Below are positions 1 through 14,025 of a stretch of 64,000 bases of DNA, piece by piece; positions within the stretch are counted from its first letter, which is position 1, and every line of letters begins with the position of its first letter. The notes beneath the pieces are model-generated. The model saw only the letters and a list, made by a program, of their open reading frames with translations, was not told the origin of the DNA and did no database searches. Source of the DNA: Diphasiastrum complanatum (Eukaryota > Streptophyta > Lycopodiopsida > Lycopodiales > Lycopodiaceae); the NCBI GenBank assembly GCA_029204225.1, contig CM055092.1, forward strand, positions 66,617,014 through 66,681,013. Direction: 5' to 3'. The position numbers and the translations under genes are program-made.

Positions 1-3000
1 ATAGGGTGGGGTCTAGTTGTCCTGAAGACATAGTTTGTAGGCAATTACGTGCCGAGTTATACTACATACAAACCTCTTAGTTGCTTAAGATGGGCCACGA
101 AAGCAACATGCTTCTTGACGACATGCAACAAACAACGACTACGATGGTCAACAATTCCGCCGAATATCAGAAGTGCAACCGCTAGGTATTCTTTCTTTGA
201 GACATCCGAATGTTCGTTTTAAGTGATTGGATGTTGTAGCTGAGTTGAAGAAACATCGACAGATGAGTATTTGAAAAGTTCAGTACACATGCTAAACAAT
301 AATCTCCTTCAAATTCAGTAAGCCTTTTGAGTTGAAGGACAAGATACCAAAAAGACGATAGCTGATGCAGAGAGACGCATACAAAGAATAGACATACAAA
401 TCTACGCTAGATGGTATAGAATGCTAGAAAGTTTATAATGTGATAATCTGTATATGATTTACAAGTTCATATCATGGAACGATATATAAAGTTCTCTTTC
501 TAACGTTAGAGATGAAGGTCAATCAAATCATAATTGTAAAAAGAGAGTTCTGTCTCTAGGCTACAACATGCAGCTCATTTTAAAAAATGCTCAAGGATTG
601 CAACGTTCCAACACAATAAGTTTTTTTTTATGTTCTAGACTTATGGGAATTACCTTATCTGGCATCAATTGGAACGAACTCGTCTAGATGTTGTTAAGAA
701 AAGAATTCAGACAATGAGCAATTTTGGCACAGCACCTTTGTAGAATCACAAAGAGAGACAAGGAAGAACAGACAAACTTCTGGGTACTGATTCAAAAAAC
801 GTCATGTGTTTATTTGCGGAATATCGCTTACTCCTATTTGAATAACTATCTAATTTGGGAACTTTGAGGTCAAGCAAAGCAATTGAAGATTAGACTTAGG
901 CGAAGATATTTTTTTCCTTCCAAGGAAGCAGAAACAAAGTAGATATCTATATATTAGGAAGGTGTTATGGGAATAGTTGGAGGATACGTCAGATTTTCCA
1001 TAAAACATAAATGGATTTGTATGAAAGTTGGATGTGAAACAGAGATCTATGTTTTTGTGTGTTTGGCAAGTCTTCATTTTAGCAATACCTGCAAGCAGCT
1101 AAGAGCTCAACAGTACATGAAGTCATAGACTGTGTCCACTGATCTTTTGTGCTTATGTCCTAATGTCCTTGACATCTTCCACCGACTATCAGGAAATTGT
1201 TGGACCAGTACTGTGTTGGTGAAATAGATGCCAGCGATGAGGACTTAAGCATGACCAATGTGGAGTACTTGGACACTGTGAAAGAACCCTTTTATTTGGC
1301 ATTGAAAGAGCGCGTTGAGGCTTATTTTCATAGGAACAAGGTACTTTCATGTATTTTCTTACACATTGCAACATATTTCCTACATCAGATTTGTTGTCTT
1401 TACCACTCAATATAAAGCTATAATTTAGTACTAATTCCTTCTTTTCGAAAAATCCTTCCAATTATAATAAATTTATTGGGCCTCTAAAAGTATTCAACAT
1501 TAGTGCTACTTTACACAATAAATTCAATTTTTTTGACCTTCACTGCATTTTATCTTTATGCCATGTTTGTATGAAATGTAAAAGTCTAATGATCATTTTT
1601 TAATTGGAAATGATGCATGTGAATCCAAGAGTGCATTCACACTTGTTTATCAAGTCAGCTGTGATCTTAGCATTGTATTTGTTCTTCTACTATTTGATGT
1701 TTTTCCCAAGTCCAAAATCCTATCATTTCTTCTATATATGCCTATTGCATTTGGATACATATAAGCTCATTATCGCGATGAATATAATGCATGACGGCAA
1801 CCATGTGAGTGTCCAATTTTCTTGCTGTTTGGATACATTTTACAACTACTAGTTCTATGTATATGTGTATTTGATAAAGTATAGAAATATCATAGCCAAA
1901 ATGCTCATTTTGTGCATGTAAAGAACATTCAATAAGAGACTTAGATGTTTGGCTCTCTTAGGAGAACATTAAACAAGTTAATATAAAGAAAACCTTTACA
2001 GAATCTACCGTTTTCTTTGCAAATAAATACATGGTTATGATTGTTGCATTCCATTTGTTAAAATGAACACTACAAGCATGTCATTGACTAAAGTTGGAAG
2101 CTTTTAAGATGTCAAAAGAGATTTGTAAATTAGAAGAGCTGATTCTGTGTAGCAGCTCGGATGTGAACTTCTTTGCAAGAGCATATTCTACATGGCCTTG
2201 GTTCTCATATTGATGGGAATATCTTTAGATTTAATTGGAGCTAGCAGGTAAATTTTACATGATACTTAAATATAAAAATTATCTGAGTCACTTTTTAAGT
2301 TGAGAAAATTTGTTTTCTCATTGTGATTTTATTGTTTGATAGCTATATATGGAGGCAACAACACATTATTGCGCATCATGCTTATACAAATGTGAACAAA
2401 TTCGACCCAATATATTAGTATGTTTTCTCAATCCATATTAAATGAAGCTTGTTGACATAAATTTTGATCTTCAAATCAAATAAGTAGCATTGATATTGTA
2501 TTAAATAGCACATATTCATGCGAGTATGTATGATGCAAAGTGTCATCGTGAGTACATACGATTGAATGGATTCATAAGGTTGAACACCTTTATAGGAGCA
2601 AATGACGTTGATATCAGAAGGGTGCACTCTAGAACAACCAAGACATTCTTTTCATGCCTATCAGGTGAGTCATGGGATTTTTCTCTAGCAAGAATGATTA
2701 TTGTCCTGAGCGTTACCAATAATAAGCCCACATAGTTACCAATGCCATCATTCGAGCTATGAAGGCCTATGAATCCTTTTAGCATTTAAAAAGTTAGTCA
2801 AAGTACTCTTTCAACATTCTAGTTGAATTAATTGTGACTTGTGCATTGCAGCCCATATACCTATGGCCACTTTATGGTCTAATGACATTGAAGGCTATTT
2901 GGTTCGATGACTTTCAAGCCTTGATCACAGGAAAAATTGGACAGTGAGTATTATATCTCTTAATTTGCACTAACTCTTGAAATATGCAAATTCAATATAC

Positions 3001-6000
3001 TTATTTCCTTCTCATTTGCTAAAATTGCGAAAATGATATGTACCAAATATAAAGTTTATTTCTTGGATTGTCACACTGATGTGTGCTCTTTGTTATGTGT
3101 AATGTGTGGTTGTTTCATGCAGAGGCATTATCGCAAAAATGACACCTTTGGAAATTTTGGGTTTTTTGGGGATCAAAACTCTCCTATGTTGTTTACATTG
3201 TCATCCTTCATTTCTTTATAGCAACTACGAAATCCCCCCAATGGTGAAGCTATATATCTTATCACAGGTTTGTTGATTAATCAGAATACACATGTTTCTT
3301 AGTCCAATTAGATATGCTTAGTGAAATACACTGGTGAATTTGTTGTCAAGAGGACTACTTGTGTGTTCATCTTTCTATATAACAAATACTACTTGTATTG
3401 GTGCAGTTGGTGTGTGGATGGACACTAGCAATATATATTTGAGATTAGTCATGTGGTGGAATCCGCAACTTTCTTGATGGTTGATCTAAATAAAGGAGTT
3501 CCAACTGTGCCTTATGGTTTGGGCAGCAATGCAGGTTGTATAGAAAAACATTCTCTTTTAATACCAATCAAATGCTTGATGCAAGATCCATGTTTTGATT
3601 ATAACAGTTGCTTGATGTCATTCGCTTTCATTATTATGTCGTCTATTTAATTTTACTCATAATAAAACATGTTTTTGAAACTACAACAAATATATTATCT
3701 TATCATTTTTTTTTTTCTACATATTAAGTTTGATTGCTTGTCTTATTCAATCAATGACAACAGGTAAGTGATTTTGATTAGATATTTTTTTTTTTCCATT
3801 GTATTTGAAATGGATTCTTCATATTATCTTCATATGCATGGTAAGTTGAAATTAAAATAGATATGGTGGCCCAACCTTCCTTACTTTGAAAGCCACAAAA
3901 GTATCCTAGAATATTTTTTTGCCTAGACCCAAACATCTAGAAATAGAATCTCAAAGTTAGATTATCAATATATGTTGTGAATTGTGGCTTATTAGTTGTA
4001 AGGAGTAAGCACTCCAAGATCCTGCTAAGAAGACACACACAAAGGAATGACTGTGGAGCCAAACCACCCAACCAGGTAGATGCTACGTACTCAATCTCCA
4101 ATAGCATCACCCATGTGCCAGGGACTAGGATGCTAGTTGATAGAGAGAGTAACCTAGCAATAAAATCTCAGGGCAAGTTTCTCCTAGAGGAAATAGCCCT
4201 TGCTTTACCTCTACTTGTGCCCATGCAAGCATACAATGTCCCCATACGTGCAACTCATTACTATTGATACTCTAGACAAAGAAAATCAAAATCATTGCCA
4301 TAGATGCTAAATATTGTAGATATGTTAATCGGGAAGAAAAATTGCAACAAAAGACATAATATAGAGCCCCTTCATGATAGAATGAATCAAAATCAAGCTC
4401 ACATTTTGTCTTTGAGAAAGATTTAAAACTATATAGAATTTTCAATCCCTAGATAGTGTTGAGTAGTGTTTACATTCGACAAATGCAAAACATGAAAAAG
4501 AACCAATTTTCGACTTAATGTTGAATCAACATCTTTACTTTAAGAATTGAAAAATGGACAATTTTGTAGAGTTTGAATTTCAAAGTCAAATCCAAGTTTA
4601 TTCATACATGAAAACTTACTTCAAGAGAGGCTTGACTGTGTGAGATACTTAAGATTTATATGTTTGTGTTGAAAAGCTACAAAATGGTTCCACAAGGGGA
4701 AAAAAAAATTCATACATTATTTTCAACTTCATTATAGAAAAAACTCATATGTCCTTTTATATTGTATTATTATTTAAAAAGTAGAAAAATGCATCGGATC
4801 ACAACGATTGACTATTTATTTAGTTTGTATAACTCTTTGTTCTCTAAAATGTATATTGATCACATGCCTCATTGGAAGCAAATGTTTTATACAATTTTCA
4901 ATTTGAAAATTGCTTGCAATTTGTAAATAAAGTATGAAAAGAAACCACTTTCTTTCTCAATGACTCATCATTTCTCTCATAACAATGCACAATATCATTG
5001 TTTTCTAGGTATGTGCCTCAACAAACTACAACACAGGTTCGACCTTGTGGTTGCATCTATGCGGAGGACTTATTTACCAAGTAAGTTTTGGATCTTTGAT
5101 ATCACTTGTGCCGTTTTTGTGTTATGCGATATTAAAAAGTTGGAGCATTAAAAGTATTTAAGTTCTTTTATGAAAAAATGGGTTTGACCCATGAAAGGTA
5201 CAAATTTGGAGAGTTGACTTGAATTCAACATACTCATCAAAACATAATGATTAAGGTGGCATGTGAGAAGTATGAATTACAGCATATGTTATTTTGACAA
5301 AGTAGACCTTGAGATTGGCACTTGTCCAAAAGATAGATTGTTCACATTCTTTGACATGTAGCTTATAGCTTTTCATACAAGCTTGTATGTCTTTTTTGAA
5401 AATATCTAGGGCCTACACTTGTCTTAGGCTTAAGGCCTGTTATGAACAAGTTGGCATTTGCATATTCTATATATGCATACATTTATATACTAATACATAG
5501 AAGCATCTATACAAACTCATCTTTAACCTTAGGATAAAGATTTGCATCATTTATATTCGACTTGCCTTGTTGGTTGAAATCAAGTTCATTCTGAAGTAGT
5601 CTTTCTTCAACTATCTTTACAAAACTACAAATCCATGTACATCTTGATCTAGCTAGAAGATTATATATTTGTTAGCATTTTCAAAGAAGAATTTGATTAA
5701 AATAAGAGCTTAGAGAACTTATGGGTCTATAATTACATGAAGGAGATGCTAGTTTTTTTTAGCATGTGAATGCATCTGATGTTTGAAAGTTTTAGCATGA
5801 AACTATACAAAAGTATGATAATAAGTTTCTCATTTTTTATGCAGATTGAACATCACCTATTTCCAGGAGTGTGTCACATGCACTACCCAAGTATTCAACC
5901 CATTGTGGAGGCCACTTGCAAAGAGTTCAATATTCCATACAAACGTCATGCTTCAGTATGACATTGTGGTTTTAATGCTAACAATTATTCCTCAATCATT

Positions 6001-6228
6001 GAATTGTGTATAAGTGTATGATTTTTCATGCTTCAATTTATTCGTTTACATGTACAACTTTAAATCAACTATTAAGTTCAACTATGTTTCTTGTGTCTTG
6101 CAATTTGAACAACTACCTATGACCTTCAATTCGGTTCTCCCTTGTAGTTTTTTGCGGGAGTGAAAGGCCATTTTACACACTTGAAACAAGTTGGATTGAA
6201 GGATATGGATCTCAGATTAGCTGGTTGA
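1..6228 (+). pseudogene. Front-end (delta-5-type) fatty acid desaturase, copy D1, exons 3-13
   Basis: The family inserts a double bond between an existing one and the carboxyl end of a C20 acyl chain, in the ER membrane, with a fused cytochrome b5 donor. Exons read by homology to the other copies: 1193-1340 (LDQYCVGE), 1619-1803 (HDGNH, His box I), about 2155-2247, 2343-2420 (QQHIIAHHAYTN, His box II), 2596-2664, 2852-2943, 3123-3290, 3407-3534, 5009-5080, 5845-5955 (IEHHLFPG, His box III) and 6148-6228 (ends DLRLAG then TGA). Exons 1-2 lie beyond the left edge; 1-1192 is intron 2. Lesions: exon 4 acceptor CAG to CAT, stop TAA in exon 4, and one-base indels in exons 4, 5, 6, 7, 9 and 10. The exon 4 donor has lost one G. 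Splice GT/AG pairs are mostly kept. Some one-base indels could be sequencing errors. The family call is firm; delta-5 regiospecificity is inferred from motif style. Confidence 0.85.
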
Positions 6229-7406
6229 TAACATCCTTTAAGCATCAAAGATGAAATAGAAAATTAATGGTAAGAACATCCAATTCTCATATTCAATTAC
6301 TGAACTTATTGTATTTCAGCCATATTGCCTCCAATTCTAGTTTTAGATAATCAAATTTCTTACTATAGTTTGTGCTTTAGAGAAGATAATTTTCATTTTT
6401 TCTCAATCTCGAATTAAAACTTCCAAGTGTTAGAATACCTATACGTTTAGATTTTACTTTTGATATGAAGCTCTCTTGTGGTTTAAAATAGTGCAACACA
6501 GTCATAATGGACAATATAAGGGATAGCCAAATGTAAAGACACATAATATATTGCACACTACAAAAAGAGAAATGCATCCATCATAATGTAATCACATAAA
6601 TTTTTTGTACTAACTGTGAATTTTTTTTAATTGCAGATTTGAAAACTTCAACCTCTTGGATATTCTAGATGTAAGAATGCTAGTTCTACACAAGTGATAC
6701 AGTGAAAGAAATGATGCAATAAATTGTTCTTTTTTAAATGCTGAAGTATTGAGTTACAAGGACTATTGGCTAATGATAGCTAAATAAATAGTATCACAAG
6801 GCACTTACTTGTATTGACAAAGGCCTTCATAGTATTTGAACTTATGTAACATTAGTGTGCATTGAATGTGATCTATGATATCTTTCTACACCTTGAGGAT
6901 GGCAATGTAACTCTACTTGCACACAAAGAAAGTCATATTCAAGAAAAAAAACTTTAAAGACTAATCATGAAGATGTACATCAAACTTGTCTAGAAGTTGA
7001 TAACTTGATACAAGATCTAAATCACTACTAGAAATCATTCTTAAAATTCCTAATGGATTCAGTTGATCCAAACCTATACACAATATATTATACCTAATCT
7101 TGATGATTTATATCAATAAATTTTAACAACGTTAAGACTAGTTCAAAAAATGAAATCTAGTAGAAAGCCAAGTTCCATACCTCAAATGAAAATTTAGAAA
7201 TGAATGTATGAATGATTTGAAACCTATTTTTGATTCTAAAGAGTAGATTTCCTTATAAAGAAGAAGATGCTTCATGTGTTTCCAACTTGAACAATATGTC
7301 TTACAGTGATTCTTGATGACTAGCCTCACCAGACTTCACAAAATGGCTATTGGCCCTAGTAGCACCCTCCTAACTTGATTCAAAGATGAATAGAGCTTTG
7401 ATATCA
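6229..7406. other. 3' flank of D1, no gene seen
   Basis: This AT-rich stretch mirrors 35715-36891 downstream of D2 in opposite orientation. Short open frames here, such as 7138-7329 on the minus strand, survive in both arms only because the arms are recent duplicates. No coding domain is recognised. Confidence 0.6.
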
Positions 7407-8780
7407 TGTGAAAAACTTGTCAAAGATTAACTTAAGGATCTATGACCAAAATGATTGCACTTAACATAAGCACCTTGGACTCCCAAACTTGACAATGTTA
7501 GGCAATAGCAGTATTTAGTCTAAGGAAGAGAGATCAAAATACATAAACATCACATCAATGGAATATCAAACATGAAGAGTACGGGATATGAACTTCCAAC
7601 ACTTGTATTAGGCCATGGCATCCTCAAATAACCCCAATAAATAAGTCTCAATGGTTTCTACTATCTAACTATGCAGGCAAATAAGCACATTGCCAATGTC
7701 TGCACTACTTACAAGCTTGCTTCCAAAAGCTCCAATATTCACTACTCAGTGTATGATAAGTATGCATAAAAGAGGCTCAAATATAATGAAGAGTACTCAC
7801 ACTTAGAGGCTGAGTCTATCTTAGCCTTTCATTCATCTGACCTTTCTAATGTGAGCCCTTGATCAAGATGTGAGGTGTAGATACAATCTTGACAAGTTTC
7901 AAGGGTAAATATTGTATCTATACTACAAACTAGTAATAGATAAGATGCATGTCTCTATAGACTTCAAATACATGGATTTGAATGTATCTAGCATAGAAAA
8001 TGAGACCTTGTACTCAAGTTACTATTGGCCTCCAAATAGACAAGTTGAGATTTGAATGATTATTCACATACAGGTAAAAATTTTTAGGTATATCATTTAG
8101 ATCACCTAATTTAGTATAAAATCGTGTTTTTTTATGAGTCATTTCCCAAATTATTTGGAAACAATCATACAAAAAAATGTATTTTGCAAAAATCATGACC
8201 AAGATAATTTATGAGTTTTTTTAAAAAACATCATAATAAAAAAATGAAATAACATATGAAGCCTAAAAAACTCTTTACAACCACAATCCATCACAACTAG
8301 ATGAGGTTCACTATGAAGCATATCATGACAACTTCAATAGTGGCATGATGAGAGGACATGTGAGGTATATTAGTGCAACTCTAGTAGAGGCAAGACAAGA
8401 GGGCAATCTAATCATAATATACAAAAGAATGAGCACATTCAAATGTAATTTGTGATCTTTAGAAGATTCTTCTTGAAGTTACAAATATAGAGAAATTTTT
8501 AATTGCTCACCATTTTCATGATGTTTAATCCAAGAGGCATACTCCAAATCCTCATATTCCATCCAATAATTCTAATTATTTTCATATACTATCCATGAGA
8601 TTCAAGTATTTTCGAGACACCAAAATTATGACCACTAAGATTGACATCCTAAACATTTTCGGATTAAATATTAGTTAATGGCTAGGATAATGCAATCTTC
8701 ATCATCCAATTTTGTGAGTCAAGGTGATTGACATGGTTGGTCCCCCAATAAGAGACGGTGGTGAAGATCTCCTTTCCTTC
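7407..8780 (-). repeat. LTR-like repeat unit A (truncated)
   Basis: Read on the minus strand the unit ends in TTTTTCACA and is followed directly by TGATATCAAAGCTC, which resembles a decayed initiator-tRNA-Met primer-binding site (TGGTATCAGAGC). This suggests a long copia-type LTR. It is joined at about 8776 to the start of unit B, making a tandem pair. The LTR identity is an inference; the repetition is plain. Confidence 0.6.
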
Positions 8781-8805
8781 AAAGATGAATAGAGCTTTGA
8801 TATTA

Positions 8806-10377
8806 TGTGAAAAACTCGTCAAAGATTAACTTAAAGATCTATGACCAAAATGATTGCACTTAACATAAGCAACTTGGACTCCCAAACTTGACAATGTTAG
8901 GCAAGAGCAGTATTTAGTCTAAGCAAGAGAGATCAAAATACATAAACATCACATCAATGGAATATCAAACATGAAGAGTACGGGATATGAACTTCCAACA
9001 CTTGTATTAGGCCATGGCATCCTCAAATCACCCCAATAAATAAGTCTCAATGGTTTCTACTATCTAACTATGCAGGCAAATAAGCACATTGCCAATGTCT
9101 GCACTACTTACAAGCTTGCTTCCAAAAGCTCCAATATTCACTACTCAGTGTATGATAAGTATGCATAAAAGAGGCTCAAATATAATGAAGAGTACTCACA
9201 CTTAGAGGCTGAGTCTATCTTAGCCTTTCATTCATCTGACCTTTCTAATGTGAGCCCTTGATCAAGATGTGAGGTGTAGATACAATCTTGACAAGTTTCA
9301 AGGGTAAATATTGTATCTATACTACAAACTAGTAATAGATAAGATGCATGTCTTTGTATACTTCAAATACATGGATTTGAATGTATCTAGCATAGAAAAT
9401 GAGACCTTGTACTCAAGTTACTATTGGCCTCCAAATAGACAGGTTGAGATTTAAATGATTACTCACAAAAAGGTAAAAATTTCGGGTATATCAATTAGAT
9501 TACCTAATTTAGTATAAAATTGTGTTTTTTTATGAGTCAATTTCCAAATTATTTGGAAACAATCATACAAAAAAATGTATTTTGCAAAAAATCATGACCA
9601 AGATAATTTATGAGTTTTATAAAAAAACATCATTTAGAAAAATGAAATAACATATGAAGCCTAAAAAACTCTTTACCACCACAATCCATCACAACTAGAT
9701 GAGGTTCACTATGAGGCATATCATGACAACTTCAATAGTGGCATGATGAGAGGACATACGAGGTATATTAGTGCAACTCTAGTAGAGGCAAGACAATGGG
9801 GCAATCTAATCATAATATACAAAAGAATGAGCACATTCAAATGTAATCTGTGAGCTTTAGAAGATTCTTCTTGAAGTTACAAATATAGAGAAATTTCTAA
9901 TTGCTCGCCATTTTCATGATGTTCTATCCAAGAGGCATACTCCAAATCCTCATATTACATCCAATAATTCTAATTATTTTCATATACTATCCATGAGATT
10001 CAAGTATTTTCGAGACACCAAAATTATGACCACTAAGATTGACATCCTAAACATTTTCGGATTAAATATTAGTTAATGGCTAGGATAATGCAATCTTCAT
10101 CATCCAATTTTGTGAGTCAAGGTGATTGACATGGTTGGTCCCCCAATAAGAGACATGGTGGTGAAGATCTCCTTTCCTCTTCTTGAGGAAGGTATTCCAC
10201 ATATCAAACATATAAGACACAAAAAGACAGCTATGCTCATACTAGGGTCTTGCATGGCTCAAGATCCCTCTCACATGTGTACATACTTCTTACTAGTAAG
10301 CAAAAGTTGAGTAAAGGCAATTGATTCAAGTGGTTGGGCCCCCTTAATCCGAAGAGGTTGGATCACTTTTCTACCAC
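8806..10377 (-). repeat. LTR-like repeat unit B
   Basis: Second tandem copy of the unit at 7407, closely similar and longer: it includes the segment around 10122-10310 missing from unit A. It stops at the junction with the desaturase exon 3 scrap at 10378. Confidence 0.6.
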
Positions 10378-12430
10378 CCCTCTTTCAATGCCAAATAAAA
10401 TTGTTCTTTCACAGTGTCCAAGTACTCCACATTGGTCATGCTTAAGTCCTCATCGCTGGCATCTATTTCACCAACACAGTACTGGTCCAACAATTTCCTG
10501 ATAGTCGGTGGAAGATGTCAAGGACATTAGGACATAAGCACAAAAGATCAGTGGACACAGTCTATGACTTCATGTACTGTTGAGCTCTTAGCTGCTTGCA
10601 GGTATTGCTAAAATGAAGACTTGCCAAACACACAAAAACATAGATCTCTGTTTCACATCCAACTTTCATACAAATCCATTTATGTTTTATGGAAAATCTG
10701 ACGTATCCTCCAACTATTCCCATAACACCTTCCTAATATATAGATATCTACTTTGTTTCTGCTTCCTTGGAAGGAAAAAAATATCTTCGCCTAAGTCTAA
10801 TCTTCAATTGCTTTGCTTGACCTCAAAGTTCCCAAATTAGATAGTTATTCAAATAGGAATAAGCGATATTCCGCAAATAAACACATGACGTTTTTTGAAT
10901 CAGTACCCAGAAGTTTGTCTGTTCTTCCTTGTCTCTCTTTGTGATTCTACAAAGGAGCTGTGCCAAAATTGCTCATTGTCTGAATTCTTTTCATAACAGC
11001 ATCTAGACGAGTTCGTTCCAATTGATGCCAGATAAGGTAATTCCCATAAGTCTAGAACATAAAAAAAACTTATTGTGTTGGAACGTTGCAATCCTTGAGC
11101 ATTTTTTAACATGAGCTGCATGTTGTAGCCTAGAGACAGAACTCTCTTTTTACAATTTTGATTTAATTGACCTTCATCTCTAACGTTAGAAAGAGAACTT
11201 TAAATATCGTTCCATGATATGAGCTTGTAAATCATATACAGATTATCACATTATAAACTTTCTAGCATTCTATACCATCTAGCGTAGATTTGTATGTCTA
11301 TTCTTTGTATGCGTCTCTCTGCATCAGCTATCGTCTTTTTGGTATCTTATCCTTCAACTCAAAAGGCTTACTGAATTTGAAGGAGATTATTGGTTTAGCA
11401 TGTGTACTGAACTTTTCAAATACTCATCTGTCGATGTTTCTTCAACTCAGCTACAACATCCAATCACTTAAAACGAACATTCGGATGTCTCAAAGAAAGA
11501 ATACCTAGCGGTTGCACTTCTAATTTTTGGCGGAATTGTTGACCATCGTAGTCGTTGTTTGTTGCATGTCGTCAAGAAGCATGTTGCATTCGTGGCCCAT
11601 CTTAAGCAACTAAGAGGTTTGTATGTAGTATAACTCGGTACGTAATTGCCTACAAACTATGTCTTCAGGACAACTAGACCCCACCCTATAGAAACATTTC
11701 ATGCCATCTGGAGAAATGTCGGGAATGTGCTCTCGAAATTGAAGAGAATAATTTGCTTGAAGTTAGTGTTCATATGCAGGAATTCGATTAAATTTGGCTG
11801 AAGGTAATGCCCCCGCAACACGGACCAACTAGATGATGGCAATGTTGCTGCAATACTAGGATAGCACGGCACACACAGTAGGAGTCGAACTTGAAGCATT
11901 CCCAATTTTGACAAACTAGCAAAGGCCATCTGCTGACGCGAGGCATGCTATATAGAAACTAACCAACTGACCGTGCATGTAGTAACCTGATAGTTGAGGG
12001 TATAATGACTCGTATACACCCTGACCTCTACAGATATAGTGGGTAAGATTGTGAACACACAATGCTAATCAGGAAATTGTGCGGAAAATAGCTAACTATC
12101 AGTATATTACTTTCTTAGAGCTTGCAAATAAGAGCATGCTTAGCATGTATTTACCAGACATAAAGTGGATGATAGGAGTTGAATAAATATGTCGAATCTT
12201 GCCCTGCTCGCACGTGAATAAGACTTCCTCCAGGATGCTTTGGCACCCTGTTAGCAGAGCCCATGGATCAGTCTAGTCACTAGTGCATATGTTCAGCTAC
12301 CATCCAAGGGCATATATAAATGAAGTACGATGCATAATTATCCCGTTCATGATTAGAAACTGGTAGCTCTCTACGCGCGTCGACCAGAATGCTCATGTGA
12401 AGGAGAATGCTGAAATTAATTTCATAAACT
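10378..12430 (-). pseudogene. Desaturase scrap D4 (exons 2 and 3)
   Basis: Minus-strand fragment matching 41795-43815 of D2 in the same orientation. Exon 3 remnant is at 10378-10497, cut short and frameshifted near 10400. Intron 2 fills 10498-12154. Exon 2 is at 12155-12247 (93 bases) and still encodes VPKHPGGSL, the cytochrome b5 haem-ligand motif deleted from D2, followed by a piece reading HPLYV before a GTAAAT donor. Part of intron 1 follows to 12430. It is only a fragment, but it preserves the ancestral exon 2. Confidence 0.85.
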
Positions 12431-12520
12431 AATGACCTTCAATTCGGTTATCCCTTGTAGTTTTTTGCGGGAGTCAAAGACCATTTTACTCACTTAAAAC
12501 ATGTTGGATTGAAGGATATG
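12431..12520 (+). pseudogene. Desaturase last-exon scrap
   Basis: Plus-strand piece with the end of intron 12 (acceptor CTTGTAG) and the start of exon 13 from 12461, reading FFAGVKDHFTHLKHVG. It is cut at about 12520 and fused straight to the LTR-like unit, so the stop codon and 3' flank present in D1 are missing. Confidence 0.8.
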
Positions 12521-12546
12521 TTGGGTTGAATAGAGCTTTGATATCA

Positions 12547-14020
12547 TGTGAAAAACTTGTCAAAGATTAACTTAAGGATATATGACCGAAATGATTGCAC
12601 TTAACGTAAGCAACTTGGACTCCCAAACTTGACAATGTTAGGCAAGAGCAATATTTAGTCTAAGCAAGAGAGATCAAAATACATAAACATCACATCAACG
12701 GAATATCAAACATGAAGAGTACGGGATATGAACTTCCAACACTTGTATTAGGCCATGGCATCCTCAAATCACCCCAATAAATAAGTCTCAGTGGTTTCTA
12801 CTATCTAACTATGCAGGCAAATAAGCAGATTGCCAATGTCTTCACTACTTACAAGCTTGCTTCCAAAAGGTCCAATATTCACTACTCAGTGTATGATAAG
12901 TATGCATAAAAGAGGCTCAAATATAGTGAAGAGTACTCACACTTAGAGGCTGAGTCTATCTTAGCCTTTCATTCATCTGACCTTTCTATTGTGAGCCCTT
13001 GATCAAGATGTGAGGTGTAGATACAATCTTGACAAGTTTCAAGGGTAAATATTGTATCTATACTACAAACTAGTAATAGATAAGATGCATGTCTTTGTAT
13101 ACTTCAAATACATGGATTTGAATGTATCTAGCATAGAAAATGAGACCTTGTACTCAAGTTACTATTGGCCTCCAAATAGACAAGTTGAGATTTAAATGAT
13201 TATTCACAAAAAGGTAAAAATTTTGGGTATATCAGTTAGATTACCTAATTTAGTATAAAATCGTGTTTTTTTATGAGTCAATTTCCAAATTATTTGGAAA
13301 CAATCATACAAAAAAATGTATTTTGCAAAAAATCATGACCAAGATAATTTATAAGTTTTATAAAAAAACATCATAATAGAAAAATGAAATAACATATGAA
13401 GCCTAAAAAACTCTTTAACACCACAATCCATCACAACTAGATGAGGTTCACTATGAGGCATATCATGAGAACTTCAATAGTGGCATGATGAGAGGACATG
13501 CAAGGTATATTAGTGCAACTCTAGTAGAGGCAAGACAGGGGGGCAATCTAATCATAATATACAAAAGATTGAGCACATTCAAATGTAATCAGTGAGCTTT
13601 AGAAGATTCTTCTTGAAGTTACAAATATAGAGAAATTTTTAATTGCTCGCCATTTTCATGATGTTCTATCCAAGAGGTATACTCCAAATCCTCATATTCC
13701 ATCCAATAATTCTAATTATTTTCATAAACTATCCATGAGATTCAAGTATTTTCGAGACACCAAAATTATGACCACTAAGATTGACATCCTAAACATTTTC
13801 GGATTAAATATTAGTTAATGGCTAGGATAATGCAATCTTCATCATCCAATTTTGTGAGTCAAGGTGATTGACATGGTTGGTCCCCCAATAAGAGACATGG
13901 TGGTGAAGATCTCCTTTCCTCTTCTTGAGGAAGGTATTCCACATATCAAACATATAACACACAAAAAGACAGCTATGCTCATACTAGGGTCTTTCATGGC
14001 TCAAGATCCCTCTCAGTGTA
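12547..14020 (-). repeat. LTR-like repeat unit C, split by a young copia insertion
   Basis: Third copy of the unit seen at 7407 and 8806. It is interrupted after CATAC at 14021-14025 by the copia element; the next few bases of the unit (CATACTTCT) resume at 20457. This fixes the order of events: the unit was there first. Confidence 0.7.
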
Positions 14021-14025
14021 CATAC

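Larger units (their letters stand above)
1..10377 (+). repeat. Left arm of a large inverted repeat
   Basis: Base 1 pairs with about 43101, 6228 with 36892 and 10377 with about 34130 on the opposite strand. The arm holds D1 and its 3' flank, plus one extra tandem copy of an LTR-like unit (about 1.4 kb) that explains why it is longer than the right arm. The left end lies outside the window. Confidence 0.85.

Noticed and set aside
850-1077. 75-codon minus-strand frame, identical at 10613-10840 and 42025-42252
   Set aside because: It lies antisense in desaturase intron 2. The identity reflects recent duplication of the intron, not selection on a protein.
10122-10310. 62-codon frame repeated at 13864 and 34208
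   Set aside because: It sits in the LTR-like repeat and has no domain; its conservation is explained by repeat copies.
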